Shown here one piece after another: positions 61,507 to 64,000 of a stretch of DNA of 64,000 nt. Every line of letters starts with the position of its first letter. Positions within the stretch are counted from its first letter, which is position 1. The notes under the pieces were generated by a model. It did no database searches. It was not told the origin of the DNA and worked only from the letters and a program-made list of their open reading frames with translations. This DNA comes from Lutraria lutraria. Its lineage: Eukaryota > Mollusca > Bivalvia > Venerida > Mactridae. The translations under genes and the position numbers were made by a program. The stretch lies in assembly GCA_964023205.1 (NCBI GenBank), contig OZ026848.1, positions 2,842,501 to 2,906,500 of the forward strand, given 5' to 3'.

Positions 61507-61975
61507 ACAGACGTAAACGTAAACCACATTCTAGAAACAAAATGGCCACCCCATTCCCTCTTTGAACCCGACTATAATAAATCCATAAAAAAACACCCGT
61601 TTACAAATCAACCTTAAAGTGTAACCGATTTCCCGAATACTTCACTTTATCTTAAGCTGTGATAAAAGGTTAAAATGTTTCATAAAATTCCCAAAACAAA
61701 CATTTCATTCAAATCAGGGACAAGTTTCTTTCTGACAGAAAATAATGCAGCACGTACAACTCGAAGTCCTCTGGCTGGTAATAAAAACTCGGATAAAAGA
61801 TATTTTATATAAAAACAATTACAGTTACCTAGAGTTAATGGAACATACAAATCCAACCACCAACACTATATTAACGTAATTAGAATTTTATGAGATCGAT
61901 TTGTAATGATTTATTGTGTCAGTATGTACGCTTTATGAAATATTTATTACTTTTTACAGCAACTGTATGTTAATA

Positions 61976-63120
61976 ATTTGAAAGAAAAATTCAACATGTA
62001 TATCCGTAGTGCTGTTTACAAGGCCCGTAAAACAAATCTAGATATAGCTGCACAAGGTTTCAAACATTTTATGTGTTTTTTTTTATATATATTGATGTCA
62101 ATCAATGCCTAAATACACCAGACGCTCACCATAGAACAGAACAGAACAGAACCATATTTTATTTTGGTATGTCCGAATGGACGACTGTAACTACATGTAG
62201 TTCATTAATTATACCATCAATCACGCCGTCTAACAACCTACATACGGTTCATGGTCTAATTAGTTTCATTTTGTTTTATTTATCGACATTATTTATTGTT
62301 TTAATGATGTACTTTTATAGTACATGGATAAATGCGAAGACTTTCGAATACGTTCGTCAAAAGCGAACACTTAAGATGCATTACGTCATGACAAAAACTC
62401 AACTGGTTCCCATTCCATGTTGTAGGGCTTTGTACTGACAAGTCAACGGGAACCAGTTTAGACATACAAAATGTAATTAACACAAACGTACTACACGTTG
62501 TATATCATTCGCTTAAATCATTTTTCGAAAATTGAAATAAGTAAGTTTATTTTGAAATCAGTCGGCTCTGAGGCCTGATGTGAGCATACAATCATATGCA
62601 AGAAATTACAGAGACGTGACAAAGGCAATGGTTGATATAAATTATATAATATAATTATTATATATATATACATGTATGTATGGATTTGCACAATACCTGC
62701 CGTGAGTCACATACTAAAACATGGTGATATAAATGCTGAACTTTCCCTAAACTTATAAAACATGATAACAATAGATAAAATATAAATACATTGCACGCAA
62801 AGTATAAAAAAGTATATATTTACGACGATCGTAATATTAAGACAATCATTATAAAACAATACATACACGTATATAATAAAATTGTATGAACATACATATA
62901 ACGTTAAAACATCTTTATCATCATCGACACTTTACGTAAGGGTAAGAATCTGTGGCTTATGTAAATTGCGAACATTCGGATTCTATACACGTGCGAAGAA
63001 AGTGTTTTACAAGCAGAAAAAGCTCTTTCATTTACATGACAAAAGGAAATTGAAATCAAACTTGATATCCGATCCTTACAAACAATGACACAGCAAACAC
63101 ACAACAACAACATTATGTAT
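61976..63120. other. No gene recognised
   Basis: AT-rich. A plus-strand open frame at 62073-62438 contains one hydrophobic stretch but has no homology that I recognise. AACTGGTTCCC at 62401 and GGGAACCAGTT at 62448 form a small hairpin. Confidence 0.5.
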
Positions 63121-63302
63121 ACAGACAAACCGGTAAACAAAGGTAACCTATGGGAAAGACAAAATGTGGCTTATATTGACAGGCGGCCTTGATGCGGAGG
63201 TCATTTTGTTCCAGATTATCAATGGCGGATTTTAAAAAAAACGGCCTTTATTCACCGGATGACCTTTACTCGGAGGTGGCAGCTAACACAGGCTTGACTG
63301 CG
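63121..63302. repeat. Short inverted-repeat element, family M1 (copy 6)
   Basis: Starts ACAGACAAACCGGTAAAC, interior GGCCTTTATTCACCGGATGA, end ACAGGCTTGACTGCG. Same orientation as copies 2 and 5. Confidence 0.75.
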
Positions 63303-63486
63303 TGTAGTTTGTATTGAGAAAAAACACGAATTATTGATAAGTACGTTGCAAATACAGAACCCATGTGTATCTATAGGGCCTACAAGTTATTAAAATCTTA
63401 CACTGGACTAGAACATTCTGAAGGTTAAATTCATACAACCGATATTTCTAGCTGAGTAGATATATATATATTCTATGTATAATTAT

Positions 63487-63600
63487 GTGAGGGAGTTATC
63501 GGTGGTTTAATGGTAAAGCGCTGGACTACTATACAAAATGTCGTGGGTTCGAATATCGGCTCCGTCTTGAGGCCTTTTCAGTGTCCCCATTCCAACAACC
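63487..63600 (+). repeat. tRNA-derived SINE head, family S2 (copy 3)
   Basis: A-box-like GGTGGTTTAATGGTAAAGCG and B box GGGTTCGAATATC, then TTTTCAGTGTCCCCATTCC as in the 48.7-kb copy. The distal SINE body is displaced by the 40-bp array. Confidence 0.75.
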
Positions 63601-64000
63601 GAGCCAAGTACGCACTGTGTTTCAGTGTCCCCATTCCAACAACTGGGCCAAGTACTGTGTTTCAGTGTCCCCATTCCAACAACTGAGCCAAGTACTGTGT
63701 TTCAGTGTCCCCATTCCAACAACTGGGCCAAGTACTGTGTTTCAGTGTCCCCATTCCAACAAATGGGCCAAGTACTGTGTTTCAGTGTCCCCATTCCAAC
63801 AACTGGGCCAAGTACTGTGTTTCAGTGTCCCCATTCCAACAACTGGGCCAAGTACTGTGTTTCAGTGTCCCCATTCAAACAACTGGGCCAAGTACTGTGT
63901 TTCAGTGTCCCCATTCAAACAACTGAGCCAAGTACTGTGTTTCAGTGTCCCCATTCCAACAACTGGGCCAAGTACTGTGTTTCAGTGTCCCCATTCCAAC
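63565..64000 (+). repeat. 40-bp tandem array derived from a SINE segment
   Basis: Unit TTCAGTGTCCCCATTCCAAC plus AACTGGGCCAAGTACTGTGT. About ten copies before the window ends, with point variants (AACTGAGCC, CATTCAAAC). The first unit is the SINE's own sequence, with CGCA inserted before CTGTGTTT. Confidence 0.95.

Larger units (their letters stand above)
59420..61975. repeat. Tandem segmental duplication of a promoter/first-exon block
   Basis: About 59420-60410 is repeated at about 60945-61975, offset about 1500-1525 bp. Shared landmarks are TTGTTGACCATGTAATAC, the 194-nt exon, ATCGATATCACGCGTAACTA, the TATA region, GGGACAAGTTTCTTTC and ATGATTTATTGTGTCA. Exon peptides are clearly homologous but diverged, so the duplication is not recent. 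Confidence 0.88.

Noticed and set aside
62073..62438. 121-residue plus-strand frame with a hydrophobic stretch
   Set aside because: No recognisable family, AT-driven composition and no supporting promoter or splice signals; could be chance.
63565..64000. CRISPR-like or coding repeat
   Set aside because: Head-to-tail identical 40-bp units derived from a SINE; the 73-residue frame simply follows the repeat.

Overview
The window reads as animal nuclear DNA: AT-rich, long introns, canonical GT/AG splice sites and dense interspersed repeats. A bivalve mollusc is the best guess. The reasons are a short-chain-collagen-C4-like secreted gene, and several repeat modules that I recognise from memory as common in bivalve genomes (8.9-9.3, 13.3, 28.4, 30.9 and 32.1-33.0 kb). 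No search was run, so the taxon is an inference.

Layout: (1) 162-1233 is a long palindromic DNA transposon with an 8-bp target-site duplication. (2) 2474-5040 (+) is a three-exon PYM (Partner of Y14 and Mago) gene whose large intron holds a decayed LINE fragment. (3) 6961-8222 (-) is a three-exon secreted short-chain-collagen-C4-like gene, head-to-head with (4) a complete 14-exon PMS1 mismatch-repair gene at 9792-20944 (+). (5) 23541-43172 (-) is a complete 19-exon ABCG half-transporter closest to the White/ABCG1 type, tail-to-tail with PMS1. Its first intron carries a 2.2-kb minisatellite and other repeats. (6) 43457-46649 is a 3.2-kb element bounded by inverted repeats. It carries a 66-bp array at one side and a 111-bp array at the other, and sits directly upstream of the ABCG first coding exon. 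(7) 49042-57530 is a full-length, apparently young Ty3/gypsy-type LTR retrotransposon on the minus strand, with gag, pol, PBS, PPT, a 4-bp duplication and a classical slippery heptamer at the gag stop. (8) 59.4-62.0 kb holds a tandemly duplicated promoter plus first-exon block. (9) 63.5-64.0 kb is a SINE whose internal 40-bp segment has expanded into a tandem array running off the window.

Exon chains were built by hand from splice sites and reading phase. All four host genes close into one uninterrupted frame (205, 231, 1058 and 679 residues). The most interesting result on gene structure is that the two duplicated exons at 59.5 and 61.0 kb are both 194 nt, both end in phase 2, and fit the phase of ABCG exon 2. 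They are therefore candidate alternative, distal first exons of the White-like transporter, with the retrotransposon and the 3.2-kb element lying between promoters. The most novel-looking mobile DNA is the 43.5-46.6 kb element. I found no prokaryotic-type system, CRISPR array, rRNA or functional tRNA gene.
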